From contig CP102281.1 of the NCBI GenBank assembly GCA_025150425.1, positions 744,001 to 808,000 on the forward strand: a stretch of 64,000 bases of DNA, read 5' to 3'. Numbering within the stretch: the stretch's first letter is position 1; each line of letters starts with the position of its first letter. Of this stretch, positions 31,382-39,529 are shown piece after piece. Made by a program: the position numbers and the translations under genes. Below the pieces are notes generated by a model that was not told where the DNA came from, did not search any database, and saw only the letters and a list, made by a program, of their open reading frames with translations. Source of the DNA: [Eubacterium] siraeum. GTDB taxonomy: Bacteria; Bacillota; Clostridia; Oscillospirales; Ruminococcaceae.

Positions 31382-31429
31382 GCTGAAATGCCCCCGATAA
31401 ATCAGGGGCATTGGGTGTAGCTGTCTGAG

Positions 31430-31735
31430 CTATCTGAACAGTATACGGCAATAATCACGTCTGCCGTTTATAATGCGGTATATGTAGACCGCATTACCGT
31501 CAACTTTATAGAATATCATATAACCACGGCAGACAAGATATCTGAAGTCTGTTTTTATATTGATCTTTGCATCAAGCAAAGAGCCGATTAAAGGCGTATC
31601 TTTTAACTGCTTGTAAGCTTTGACTATATCTTTTATGAGTCTGCCGGCGGCGTTTGGATTGTCGAGCTCTTCGGAAATATAACTGTGAATACTATGCAGG
31701 TCGTCTGCGGCAAGCGGAGAAAGCAGTAATTTCAT
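31430..31735 (-). CDS. RelE/ParE-family toxin
   Basis: A 101-residue protein of the RelE/ParE plasmid-stabilisation family: LSPLAADDLHSIHSYI at the N-terminus, FRYLVCRGYMIFYKVDGNAVYIYRI and a terminal RRDYCRILF. Either mRNA cleavage or gyrase inhibition is possible. It overlaps the antitoxin stop by 4 bp and is downstream of it, the common order. Confidence 0.87.
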   Translation of the reverse strand: MKLLLSPLAADDLHSIHSYISEELDNPNAAGRLIKDIVKAYKQLKDTPLIGSLLDAKINIKTDFRYLVCRGYMIFYKVDGNAVYIYRIINGRRDYCRILFR

Positions 31736-31983
31736 ATTATATCTCCGATGGCTTTGTCGGCTTCAGCCTCCGACAGCCAACCTTTTGTTTCAGCTGATTT
31801 TTCGGCTTTGTTAAGTTCGGATAGCAATTTCAATGTGGCACGTTGCTTTTCATAATCGTCAATGTCCAGTATTACATAACGACCTCTGCCGTTTTTGGTG
31901 AGAAATACGGGTTCGCCTTCGGAAATATCGTTCAGAACCGCATTGTAATTGCGTAAATCGGAAACAGGTTTGATATTCGGCAT
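31732..31983 (-). CDS. Phd/YefM-family antitoxin
   Basis: An 83-residue protein: MPNIKPVSDLRNYNAVLNDI, then PVFLTKNGRGRYVILDIDDYE, the Phd/YefM DNA-binding core; the C-terminal part should wrap the toxin. The ATG at 31983 follows AGGAGGTG by 7 nt; the in-frame GTG at 31992 lies within that site. Probably autoregulates the operon. Confidence 0.87.
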   Translation of the reverse strand: MPNIKPVSDLRNYNAVLNDISEGEPVFLTKNGRGRYVILDIDDYEKQRATLKLLSELNKAEKSAETKGWLSEAEADKAIGDII

Positions 31984-32011
31984 AAAATGCACCTCCTTAT
32001 TTGATGTAATT

Positions 32012-32040
32012 ATTGTAGCATAATTTTAAGTGAAAATCAA
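32012..32040 (-). promoter_or_regulatory. Promoter of the toxin-antitoxin operon
   Basis: On the minus strand, TTGATT and TACAAT with a 17-bp spacer and extended -10 (TGCTACAAT), about 30 bp before the antitoxin start. Confidence 0.7.
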
Positions 32041-32088
32041 CAGCGTATAAAGAAAAAGCAAAATTCAGAAAATTTTTCACTTTCCCTA

Positions 32089-32117
32089 TTGACAACGGCG
32101 GATAAATGTAGTATAAT
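32089..32117 (+). promoter_or_regulatory. Promoter of infC-rpmI-rplT
   Basis: Consensus TTGACA and TATAAT with a 17-bp spacer. Confidence 0.85.
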
Positions 32118-32149
32118 CATCAGGTAAATTAAATTGTGAAACAAAAGCA

Positions 32150-32290
32150 GAGAAGCACTCTCACCCATTTACGCCGAAAGGTTGTTCAATGAGGTAATTA
32201 CAGAAATTTCCGACGGATTATCAGTTTAATTCCGTCTGTAATATTTGTACAGCGTGAGAGAATCTGCATTGCAGTTTATCACGCTTTTTG
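32150..32290 (+). promoter_or_regulatory. Leader attenuator of infC-rpmI-rplT (L20-leader-like)
   Basis: The leader of about 210 nt before infC has a terminator stem AGCGTGA/TCACGCT followed by TTTTTG (32251-32290). The upstream segment CACTCTCAC (32156-32164) can pair with GTGAGAG at 32254 and would disrupt that terminator. A separate long stem ATTACAGA...TCTGTAAT lies between. Layout and position match the L20-responsive attenuators of Firmicutes; the ligand is inferred. Confidence 0.6.
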
Positions 32291-32333
32291 TTTTGCATAA
32301 AACGATTTGTTTTCAGAAAGGCGGTGCTTTACA

Positions 32334-32903
32334 ATCAGCACAAAAGAACAACTCATCAACGAAGAGATAAATGAAAAAGAGGTCCGTGTGATCGGAGCTG
32401 ACAATGAGCAGCTCGGCATTATGTCTTCGGCGCAGGCTCTTGATATGGCGATTGAGGCTGACTTAGACCTCGTGCTTATCGCTCCTTCCGCTACTCCTCC
32501 GGTATGTCGTATAATGGATTACGGCAAGTTCCGTTTTGAGCAGTCAAAGAAGGAAAAGGAATCTAAAAAGAACCAGAAACAAGCTGAGCTTAAAGAGATA
32601 CAGATGTCGCTGAACATCGACACCAACGACTTTAACACGAAGGCTAATCAGGCTATAAAGTTCCTTAAAAACGGCGACAAGGTTCGTATCAAGGTTCGTT
32701 ACAGACGAGCAAGAGAGCTTTCACACGCAAATCTTGGTGAGGAGCTTATGCAGAGAGTTCTTGAGGCTGTTTCGGAGTACGGCGCTTGTGAGAAGCCTGC
32801 AAAGCTGGAGGGCAAGAACTATATGGCAGTTGTAGCTCCCAAGGCTGCGGCAGGCGGTAAGAAAGCAAAGAAGGACGCCGATAAAACGGCGGAAACTAAA
32901 TAA
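32334..32903 (+). CDS. infC: Translation initiation factor IF-3
   Basis: A 189-residue IF3: STKEQLINEEINEKEVRVIG, DLVLIAPSATPPVCRIMDYGKF, then the C-terminal ribosome-binding domain with KVRIKVRYRRARELSHANLG. The family N-terminus and the site AAAGGCGGTG place the start at ATC (32334), not at the TTG at 32307. A rare AUU/AUC-type start is the known basis of IF3 autoregulation. First gene of the infC-rpmI-rplT operon. A Lys-rich tail of about 20 residues follows. Confidence 0.93.
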   Translation: MSTKEQLINEEINEKEVRVIGADNEQLGIMSSAQALDMAIEADLDLVLIAPSATPPVCRIMDYGKFRFEQSKKEKESKKNQKQAELKEIQMSLNIDTNDFNTKANQAIKFLKNGDKVRIKVRYRRARELSHANLGEELMQRVLEAVSEYGACEKPAKLEGKNYMAVVAPKAAAGGKKAKKDADKTAETK

Positions 32904-32917
32904 GGAGGATTCCACTC

Positions 32918-33124
32918 ATGGCAAAGAAGATCAAGATCAAAACCCACAGCGGTGCTAAAAAGCGTTTTAACATCTCCAAGAACGGTAAGGTCAAGTACCA
33001 GAAGACGAACCGTCGTCACAGACTGACACAGAAGGCTACAAAGAGAAAGCGTATCAACCGTGCTGCAGGATACTGCGACAAGACGAACGTTGCAGAAGTT
33101 AAGAAGCTCATACCTTACAAATAA
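32918..33124 (+). CDS. rpmI: 50S ribosomal protein L35
   Basis: A 68-residue basic protein: KIKTHSGAKKRFNISKNGKV and HRLTQKATKRKRINR are the L35 signature. AAGGAGG precedes the ATG. Middle gene of the operon. Confidence 0.97.
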   Translation: MAKKIKIKTHSGAKKRFNISKNGKVKYQKTNRRHRLTQKATKRKRINRAAGYCDKTNVAEVKKLIPYK

Positions 33125-33176
33125 AAACTAACTGCGACCGTTTCGGCGCAATATTCACTATAGGAGGAATTTAACG

Positions 33177-33530
33177 ATGGCTCGTATTAAAGGTGCATTA
33201 GCAACTCGTAAGAGAAGAAATAAAACATTAAAGCTGGCAAAGGGCTACTGGGGCGGCAAGAGCAGACTTTTCAAGACTGCCAAGGAAGCTGTCTGGAAGT
33301 CAGGTCAGTACGCTTACATCAGCAGACGTTTAAAGAAGAGAGATTTCAGAAAGCTCTGGATCGCAAGAATCAATGCCGCTTGCAAGATGAACGGTACAAA
33401 CTATTCTACATTCATCAACGGCTTAAAGAAGGCTAATATCGGTCTTAACAGAAAGATGCTGTCAGAAATTGCTATCAACGATCCTGCAGGTTTCACTGCA
33501 CTTGTTGAGAAGGCTAAGGCTGCTCTTTAA
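33177..33530 (+). CDS. rplT: 50S ribosomal protein L20
   Basis: A 117-residue L20: [40 protein letters not shown] and [19 protein letters not shown]. Needed early in 50S assembly and, in Firmicutes, the likely repressor acting at the operon leader. Ends at a strong terminator. Confidence 0.97.
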   Translation: MARIKGALATRKRRNKTLKLAKGYWGGKSRLFKTAKEAVWKSGQYAYISRRLKKRDFRKLWIARINAACKMNGTNYSTFINGLKKANIGLNRKMLSEIAINDPAGFTALVEKAKAAL

Positions 33531-33539
33531 GAGAAAACA

Positions 33540-33572
33540 ACACGCCCATAATAAATGGGCGTGTGATTTTTT
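33540..33572 (+). terminator. Terminator of the infC-rpmI-rplT operon
   Basis: The stem CACGCCCAT/ATGGGCGTG with a 5-nt loop and T-run GATTTTTTA. Confidence 0.88.
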
Positions 33573-33621
33573 ATATAACGGGGAAGAAATGCGGCTGTGC
33601 TTAGGCACATAATAACCGTTA

Positions 33622-34515
33622 TCAGTACATATCCTTTGTGTGATGCTTGTAATAGAAAATATAACTGCCTATTGCGCCTGCGACCACGAAAATGAATGTT
33701 ACTATAAGGCGGTTCATAAGGTTGCCTGCAATCTCGGTGTACTTCATTGAGTAGTTCGTAAGATCAGCAAGAATGCCGTTTATGTTTACCGTGTTTCCTG
33801 CCTCCTGTTCCTTTAAGAATATCTGGAACAGGTATGCAAAGCCGTTTGATAATGCCCAGCCCGCAAAGGTGAGAATGGCTGTCATAATGCAGTCGACCGT
33901 CTTTAACTTCTTTGAGAAAACGGTGTAGAGCGAAATAACCGCGGCGGACATGATTATACCGCCTATCCAGCCGACAAGATCGGACATCATAATAAACACA
34001 ACGAATATGGCGCAACCGATCAGAAGTCCGAGCAGGCCGCCTAAGATACCTTTGACAGTACCCCTTATATTATACGGAGGGCGGACAGTTCCGTCTGAGC
34101 GTATATGCTTTGTGAGAATTGCGTAATCCTCAAGCTCAAGCACTTTTGCCACCTGTATGGGAGTGGTTTTACGCATTTCGCTTTTTAAATAGGCTGTGAG
34201 TTTTTCCAAAAATTCAATGAGCAACGGCAGATTTTCCTGCATAAGATTATATCCCTTGCAGTAAATGTTTACGCAGCCGTCGACATTTTCGATGCCGAGC
34301 ATAGTTTTCTTGGGAAAGCGTTCAGCCATAATGTATATTCTGCCGAACTGGCGCTCGGTGATGACTGCACCGCATACTATATCAAATCTGTGCTTTTTAT
34401 CGTTGTCAAAAACGACAACGGGTACACCGTTTTTTACACCGCTGAGCGTGGCGGTTTCGGGATCGTATTTAAGTCCTGTTTCCTTTTCAATAAGGCTTAG
34501 CTCGGAAAATATCAT
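33622..34515 (-). CDS. Membrane protein of unknown function
   Basis: A 297-residue protein. Residues 1-140 are soluble (FSELSLIEKETGLKY; AERFPKKTMLGIENVDG), followed by four predicted membrane segments (GLLGLLIGCAIFVVFIMM, GGIIMSAAVISLYTVF, CIMTAILTFAGWAL and LIVTFIFVVAGAIGSYIF). No enzymatic motif recognised. It is a single gene on the opposite strand from its neighbours. Confidence 0.7.
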   Translation of the reverse strand: MIFSELSLIEKETGLKYDPETATLSGVKNGVPVVVFDNDKKHRFDIVCGAVITERQFGRIYIMAERFPKKTMLGIENVDGCVNIYCKGYNLMQENLPLLIEFLEKLTAYLKSEMRKTTPIQVAKVLELEDYAILTKHIRSDGTVRPPYNIRGTVKGILGGLLGLLIGCAIFVVFIMMSDLVGWIGGIIMSAAVISLYTVFSKKLKTVDCIMTAILTFAGWALSNGFAYLFQIFLKEQEAGNTVNINGILADLTNYSMKYTEIAGNLMNRLIVTFIFVVAGAIGSYIFYYKHHTKDMY

Positions 34516-34603
34516 GAAAAAAATCCTTTCTTGTCCGTTACGGATAATGAAATTTTAGCATAAGGACACGCAAAAGTCAAGAAACTGAGTGTTAAGGAGA
34601 AAT

Positions 34604-35392
34604 ATGGAAATTACATCTAAACAGAACACATATATAAAGGAATACCGCAAGCTGACGGAGCAGAGGAAGTACCGCAGGCAGACGGGGTATTTCGTGTGCG
34701 AGGGGGCGAAGCTGGCGGTTGAAGCGGTCAAAAGCGGATGTGCGTTAGGTGAAAACGCATATTATACTGCCGCCGCCGCTGAGAAATATCCCGAATGTAT
34801 AAGTCTGCTGAGGGAAAGCTGTAAGATGGTACAAATAAGCGAGGAGGTGGCGGACAGCATTTCCGACACAAAATCGCCGCAGGGAATATTTATTACGGTA
34901 AGACATCTTGACAAAATTCTGAATTTAAGTACAATAGATAGTAGCAGACAGTTTATAATATTGGAAAATTTACAAGATATGGGTAATATTGGCACGATAA
35001 TACGTTCCTGTGACGCATTTTCGATTGACGGGGTGATACTTGCAGGAGATTGTGCGGATGTGTTTGCTCCCAAAACGGTAAGAAGCGCGATGGGCTCGCT
35101 GTTCAGACTGCCGATATACTGCTGTGATACCGAAGAAGCGATAACGCTTTTGCAAAAGGGCGGATTTACCGTGTATTCGGCGGAGCTTTCGGACAGGTCG
35201 GTAAGGCTGGGGGAGGAAAAGCTGCCTCAAAAGACCGCTGTTGTTATCGGCAACGAGGGCAACGGGGTCAGCGATACCGTGAAAAAGCTGTGCGATAAGT
35301 CGCTGTTTATACCGATAAGCAGTGCGGAGAGCCTTAACGCATCGGTTGCGGCATCGGTTATTGCGTGGGAAATGTCAAAGGTCAGAGAGTAA
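34604..35392 (+). CDS. TrmH/SpoU-family RNA 2'-O-methyltransferase
   Basis: A 262-residue SPOUT methyltransferase. A substrate-binding N-terminus (RKLTEQRKYRRQTGYFVCEG) precedes the knot domain with ENLQDMGNIGTIIRSCDAF, VIGNEGNGVSD and FIPISSAESLNASVAASV. It methylates rRNA or tRNA at a ribose 2'-OH; the exact site is unknown. The ATG at 34604 follows AAGGAG. Confidence 0.9.
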   Translation: MEITSKQNTYIKEYRKLTEQRKYRRQTGYFVCEGAKLAVEAVKSGCALGENAYYTAAAAEKYPECISLLRESCKMVQISEEVADSISDTKSPQGIFITVRHLDKILNLSTIDSSRQFIILENLQDMGNIGTIIRSCDAFSIDGVILAGDCADVFAPKTVRSAMGSLFRLPIYCCDTEEAITLLQKGGFTVYSAELSDRSVRLGEEKLPQKTAVVIGNEGNGVSDTVKKLCDKSLFIPISSAESLNASVAASVIAWEMSKVRE

Positions 35393-35509
35393 GCTTGACG
35401 TTAAATACGGTTAATAATTGCGGTTTATAATTCAGCGTTGAGATTGCAAGCTGTAATTTAATTGTTGAGAATTGCTTGTATAACGCAGAAGCGACAATAA
35501 GGTTTGCAG

Positions 35510-35640
35510 CAACGATCCCTCAGTCTTGCGACAGTCAAACGGGAATGATTTTAACGTTGAAATAATCGCTGAACATAGAGGTATGGATAACGGCTTTGCT
35601 TGTCGCAATCCAGCTCCCTTTGGCAAGGGAGCCAAGAAAG
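35510..35640. repeat. Intergenic repeat-like element with GC hairpin
   Basis: Contains ATCCCTCAGTC and the hairpin GCTCCCTT-TGGC-AAGGGAGC (35613-35632), similar to short dispersed repeats common in Oscillospiraceae genomes. No gene is seen between 35392 and 36059. Family assignment rests on memory of similar sequences, so it is tentative. Confidence 0.4.
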
Positions 35641-35681
35641 ATAGTGCAACGGAAGATGATAGCACACCTTAATTATGTAAG

Positions 35682-35820
35682 CAAAAAGCTAAGATAAAAC
35701 GTTAAGAGGGGGCGGCGTAGCCGCTCGCCGTCAGACGAGGTGCAGAAATGCACAAGCGGTTTGAAAGGCGAATTCAGAGCGGCACAATGCCGACGAATTC
35801 GGAACGGCACGTTGCCGTTT
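35682..35820 (+). repeat. topA-leader structured repeat, unit 1
   Basis: AAGATAAAACGTTAAGAGG, then hairpins GCGGC-GTA-GCCGC, GTGCA-GAAA-TGCAC, and two versions of the third hairpin (CGGCA-CAA-TGCCG and ACGGCA-CGT-TGCCGT). Shared linkers are CGCCGTCAGACGAGG and GTTTGAAAGGCGAATT. Confidence 0.65.
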
Positions 35821-35833
35821 TGCTAAGACAAAA

Positions 35834-35947
35834 TAAAAAAGCAAAGATAAAATGTTAAAATGGTGCGGCGAAAGCCGCCCGCCGTACACAAGCTGTCGGC
35901 AATATGCAAACAGTTTAAAAGGCGAATTTGAACCGGCACATTGCCGG
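35834..35947 (+). repeat. topA-leader structured repeat, unit 2
   Basis: AAAGATAAAATGTTAAAATGG, then GCGGC-GAAA-GCCGC, a diverged middle part, GTTTAAAAGGCGAATTTG and the hairpin CCGGCA-CAT-TGCCGG. Confidence 0.65.
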
Positions 35948-35948
35948 A

Positions 35949-36040
35949 AGGGTGCGGCGAGAGCCGCCCGCCGTCAGACGAGGTGCGAAAACGCACAAGC
36001 AGTTTGAAAGGCGAATTTGAACCGGCACATTGCCGGCACG
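35949..36040 (+). repeat. topA-leader structured repeat, unit 3
   Basis: GCGGC-GAGA-GCCGC, the CCGTCAGACGAGG linker, GTGCG-AAAA-CGCAC, GTTTGAAAGGCGAATTTG and CCGGCA-CAT-TGCCGG. The last hairpin ends a few bases before the topA ribosome binding site (36043-36050). Confidence 0.7.
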
Positions 36041-36058
36041 GAAAGGAAGACGAAAAAT

Positions 36059-38158
36059 TTGTCCCATCTGGTAATAGTTGAGTCGCCTGCGAAGGCGAAA
36101 ACAATTGAGAAATATCTCGGAAAGGATTATTCCGTAGTAGCATCTGTAGGTCATATCCGTGACCTGCCGAAGTCGAAGCTCGGAGTTGACGTTGACAACA
36201 ACTTTGAGCCTAAGTATGAGAACAAAAAAGATAAGGCGGCTCTTATAAAAGAGCTTAAGAAAGATGCAAAGGCATCTGACATAGTATATCTTGCGACCGA
36301 CCCTGATAGAGAGGGAGAGGCTATTTCCTGGCATCTGGCACACGTCCTTGGGATAAGTCCGGACGCACCTGTGCGTGTAACGTTCAGCGAGATCACAAAG
36401 AGCGGTATCGAGGCAGGTATGAGCCATCCGAGAACGCTTGATATGGACCTTATCAACGCACAGCAGGCAAGACGTATACTTGACCGAATAGTAGGCTATA
36501 AATTAAGCCCGTTCTTATGGAAGAAAGTCAGACGAGGTCTTTCGGCAGGCCGTGTACAGTCGGTTGCGGTAAGGCTTATCGTTGACAGAGAGCAGGAGAT
36601 AGAGAGCTTTGAGGCACAGGAATACTGGAGCATAGACGCAAAGCTGTTGTCCGCTTCGAGCAGACGTGCATTCCCTGCAAAGCTGACAGAGGTCAAGGGC
36701 GAGAAGTTCAAGGCACTCAATAAAGAAGAAACCGACAAGGTGCTTGCTATGCTTGAAAACGGCGAGTTTATCATCACCAATATCAAGAACAGCACAAGAA
36801 AGAAAACACCTGCACCGCCGTTCACAACCTCTACCTTACAGCAGGAAGCGTCAAGAAAGCTGTCGTTCAATGCAAGACGTACAATGAAAGCGGCTCAGGA
36901 GCTGTACGAGGGCGTTGAGATACCCGATATGGGCGCAGTAGGTATCATAACCTATATGCGAACAGACAGCCTGCGTATTTCCGATGAGGCAAAAGCGGCT
37001 GCGGCACAGATGATAGAATCGACATACGGCAAGGAATATCTGCCCTCAAAGCCCAGAGTATTCAAGTCGAAGAACAATGCTCAGGACGCACACGAGGCTA
37101 TCCGTCCGACAATAATCACGCTTACTCCCGAAAAGGTAAAGTCCGCGCTTTCGGGTGACCAGTACAAGCTGTATAAGCTGATATGGGAGCGTTTTATGGC
37201 AAGCCAGATGGAAAATCAGCTCCTTGATACAAAGGCGGTAGATATTACCTGCGGAGAGTGTCTGTTCAAGGCAAACGGATATACAGTGAAATTTGACGGC
37301 TTTACAAAGCTGTATGAAGAAAGCAAGGATAATGACGAAGAGGAGGGCGGCGCACTGCCGGCTCTTGAAGTAGGCGAAAAGCTGAAAGTAAAAGAACTTA
37401 CGGGCAACCAGCACTTTACTCAGCCGCCACCGAGATATACAGAGGCGAGCCTTATCAAAGCGCTTGAAGAAAACGGCATAGGCAGACCGTCTACCTATGC
37501 GCCGACAATCGCCACGATACTTGACAGACACTATGTCGAGCGCGAAGCAAAGCAGTTAAAGCCGACCTCGCTCGGTATAGTTATAACCGACCTTATGAAA
37601 GGTCACTTTGAGCGTATAGTTGACGCAAAGTTTACCGCACAGATGGAAAGCGACCTTGATAAGATAGAAGCAGGCAAGGCTGACTGGGTGGACGTACTCG
37701 GAAAGTTCTACACAGGCTTTGACAAGATGCTGACAAAGGCTGAAAAGGATATGGAGGGCAAGAGGGTAAAGATACCCGATGAGCCTACCGATATAGTCTG
37801 TGACAAGTGCGGAAAGCCTATGGTCATAAAGATAGGCCCTTACGGAAAGTTCCTCGGCTGTTCGGGATTCCCGGAGTGCAAGAACACCAAGAGAATAGTA
37901 AACGAAACAGGCGGACTTTGCCCGCACTGCGGCGGCAAGATGCTTGCGAAGAAATCAAAGAAGGGCAAGCCCTTCTTCGGATGCGAGAACTACAAGGACT
38001 GCAACTTTATGACGTGGGATACTCCGCTTGAGGATAAATGTCCCAAGTGCGGTTCTACGCTTTTCAAGAAGGTCGGCAAGCAGGGTCAGGTATACTGCGC
38101 AAAGGACGGCTGCGGATATGTGCGTCCTGCCGATGAGGATAAGAAGAACGAAAACTGA
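36059..38158 (+). CDS. topA: DNA topoisomerase I
   Basis: A 699-residue type IA topoisomerase: SHLVIVESPAKAKTIEKYLG (Toprim), ATDPDREGEAI, the active-site tyrosine in ITYMRTDS, and GRPSTYAPTI. The C-terminus has three zinc-ribbon units (CDKCGKPM, CPHCGGKM, CPKCGSTL). It relaxes negative supercoils. TTG start at 36059, chosen from AAGGAAGA 8 nt upstream and the family N-terminus; the upstream opening at 36017 lies inside repeat unit 3. Confidence 0.95.
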   Translation: MSHLVIVESPAKAKTIEKYLGKDYSVVASVGHIRDLPKSKLGVDVDNNFEPKYENKKDKAALIKELKKDAKASDIVYLATDPDREGEAISWHLAHVLGISPDAPVRVTFSEITKSGIEAGMSHPRTLDMDLINAQQARRILDRIVGYKLSPFLWKKVRRGLSAGRVQSVAVRLIVDREQEIESFEAQEYWSIDAKLLSASSRRAFPAKLTEVKGEKFKALNKEETDKVLAMLENGEFIITNIKNSTRKKTPAPPFTTSTLQQEASRKLSFNARRTMKAAQELYEGVEIPDMGAVGIITYMRTDSLRISDEAKAAAAQMIESTYGKEYLPSKPRVFKSKNNAQDAHEAIRPTIITLTPEKVKSALSGDQYKLYKLIWERFMASQMENQLLDTKAVDITCGECLFKANGYTVKFDGFTKLYEESKDNDEEEGGALPALEVGEKLKVKELTGNQHFTQPPPRYTEASLIKALEENGIGRPSTYAPTIATILDRHYVEREAKQLKPTSLGIVITDLMKGHFERIVDAKFTAQMESDLDKIEAGKADWVDVLGKFYTGFDKMLTKAEKDMEGKRVKIPDEPTDIVCDKCGKPMVIKIGPYGKFLGCSGFPECKNTKRIVNETGGLCPHCGGKMLAKKSKKGKPFFGCENYKDCNFMTWDTPLEDKCPKCGSTLFKKVGKQGQVYCAKDGCGYVRPADEDKKNEN

Positions 38159-38174
38159 TAAGGATAGGATAAAC

Positions 38175-39491
38175 TTGGATAAAAAGACTGTTACCGTAAT
38201 AGGCGCAGGTCTTGCCGGAGTTGAGGCGGCGTGGGCGCTTGCAAACAGAGGCTTTCATGTAAGGCTGTGCGAGATGAAGCCGGAAAAGTATTCGCCTGCC
38301 CATAAGTACAAGGGTTTTGCGGAGCTTGTGTGCAGTAATTCGCTGAAAAGTGCGGATACTGCCAGCGCCTGCGGTATGCTTAAGGAAGAAATGCGTTATA
38401 TGAACTCTGTGACGATGAGAGCCGCAGAGAAAACAAAGGTCGGTGCAGGCGGCGCACTTGCGGTAAACCGCACGGAGTTTTCCGACGCTGTGACCGAAAT
38501 GATAACTAATCACCCGTATATTGAAATAGTAAACGGCGAGATAACGGAGTTTCCCAAAAGCGATACCGTAATTGCGACAGGTCCGCTGACAAGCGATATA
38601 TTCGCCGAAAAGATACAGGAGCGCTGTGGAAGTCCGCTCAGCTTCTACGATGCGGCGGCACCTATAGTTACCGCAGAAAGCATTGATATGAGCCTTGCGT
38701 TTTTCGCTACACGTTATGACAAGGGCGAGGCGGATTATATCAACTGCCCGATGACAAAGGAAGAATACGAAGCCTTTTATAACGAGCTTGTAAACGCAGA
38801 GAGCGTACAGCTCAAAAGCTTTGAGAATCTTAAAGTGTATGAGGGCTGTATGCCTGTAGAGGTGCTTGCAAAGCGTGGAATAGAAAGCGTCCGCTACGGC
38901 TGTATGAAGCCTGTGGGTCTTATCGACCCCAGAACAGACAGACGGCCTTATGCGGTGGTACAGCTGAGAAAAGAAAACAACGAGGGTACGCTTTACAACC
39001 TTGTGGGATTCCAGACGAATCTTAAATTCGGAGAGCAGAAAAGAGTATTCTCGATGATAACGGGGCTTCAGAATGCGGAATTTGTAAGATACGGCGTTAT
39101 GCACAGGAACACATTCCTTAATTCTCCCGGACTGCTTGATAAGAATTTCAGACTTATCGACAGCGACAACATATATTTCGCAGGTCAGATGACGGGTGTT
39201 GAGGGATATGTCGAAAGTGCGGCATCGGGCATTATAGCCGGAATAAATCTTGCAAGGGCGCTTGACGGCGAAAAGCCGCTCGAACTGCCAGAAACCTGCA
39301 TGACAGCGGCACTGGCAAGGCATATAAGCACGGAGAACAAGGACTTTCAGCCGATGGGGGCGAATATGGGAATACTGCCGCCGCTCCCCGAAAGGATAAA
39401 GGACAAGAAGCTGAGATACAGGACGATCGCGGACAGAGGACTTGAGGATCTGAAGAAAGCACTCTGCGAGCAGGGTGTTATCAAAGAGTGA
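38175..39491 (+). CDS. trmFO: Methylenetetrahydrofolate-tRNA-(uracil-5-)-methyltransferase
   Basis: A 438-residue folate/FAD-dependent enzyme making T54 in tRNA. FAD motif VIGAGLAGVEAAWAL at the start, YKGFAELVCSNSLKS, and FAGQMTGVEGYVESAASG near the end. TTG start at 38175 after AAGGATAGGA. Located just after topA, the standard Gram-positive arrangement. Confidence 0.95.
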   Translation: MDKKTVTVIGAGLAGVEAAWALANRGFHVRLCEMKPEKYSPAHKYKGFAELVCSNSLKSADTASACGMLKEEMRYMNSVTMRAAEKTKVGAGGALAVNRTEFSDAVTEMITNHPYIEIVNGEITEFPKSDTVIATGPLTSDIFAEKIQERCGSPLSFYDAAAPIVTAESIDMSLAFFATRYDKGEADYINCPMTKEEYEAFYNELVNAESVQLKSFENLKVYEGCMPVEVLAKRGIESVRYGCMKPVGLIDPRTDRRPYAVVQLRKENNEGTLYNLVGFQTNLKFGEQKRVFSMITGLQNAEFVRYGVMHRNTFLNSPGLLDKNFRLIDSDNIYFAGQMTGVEGYVESAASGIIAGINLARALDGEKPLELPETCMTAALARHISTENKDFQPMGANMGILPPLPERIKDKKLRYRTIADRGLEDLKKALCEQGVIKE

Positions 39492-39529
39492 ACGAAACAG
39501 ATTTTACCTTAACGAAAGGAAAACGGATT

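Noticed and set aside
38064-39323. 419-codon minus-strand ORF opposite trmFO
   Set aside because: Shadow of trmFO; amino acid composition is abnormal and no start signals are present.
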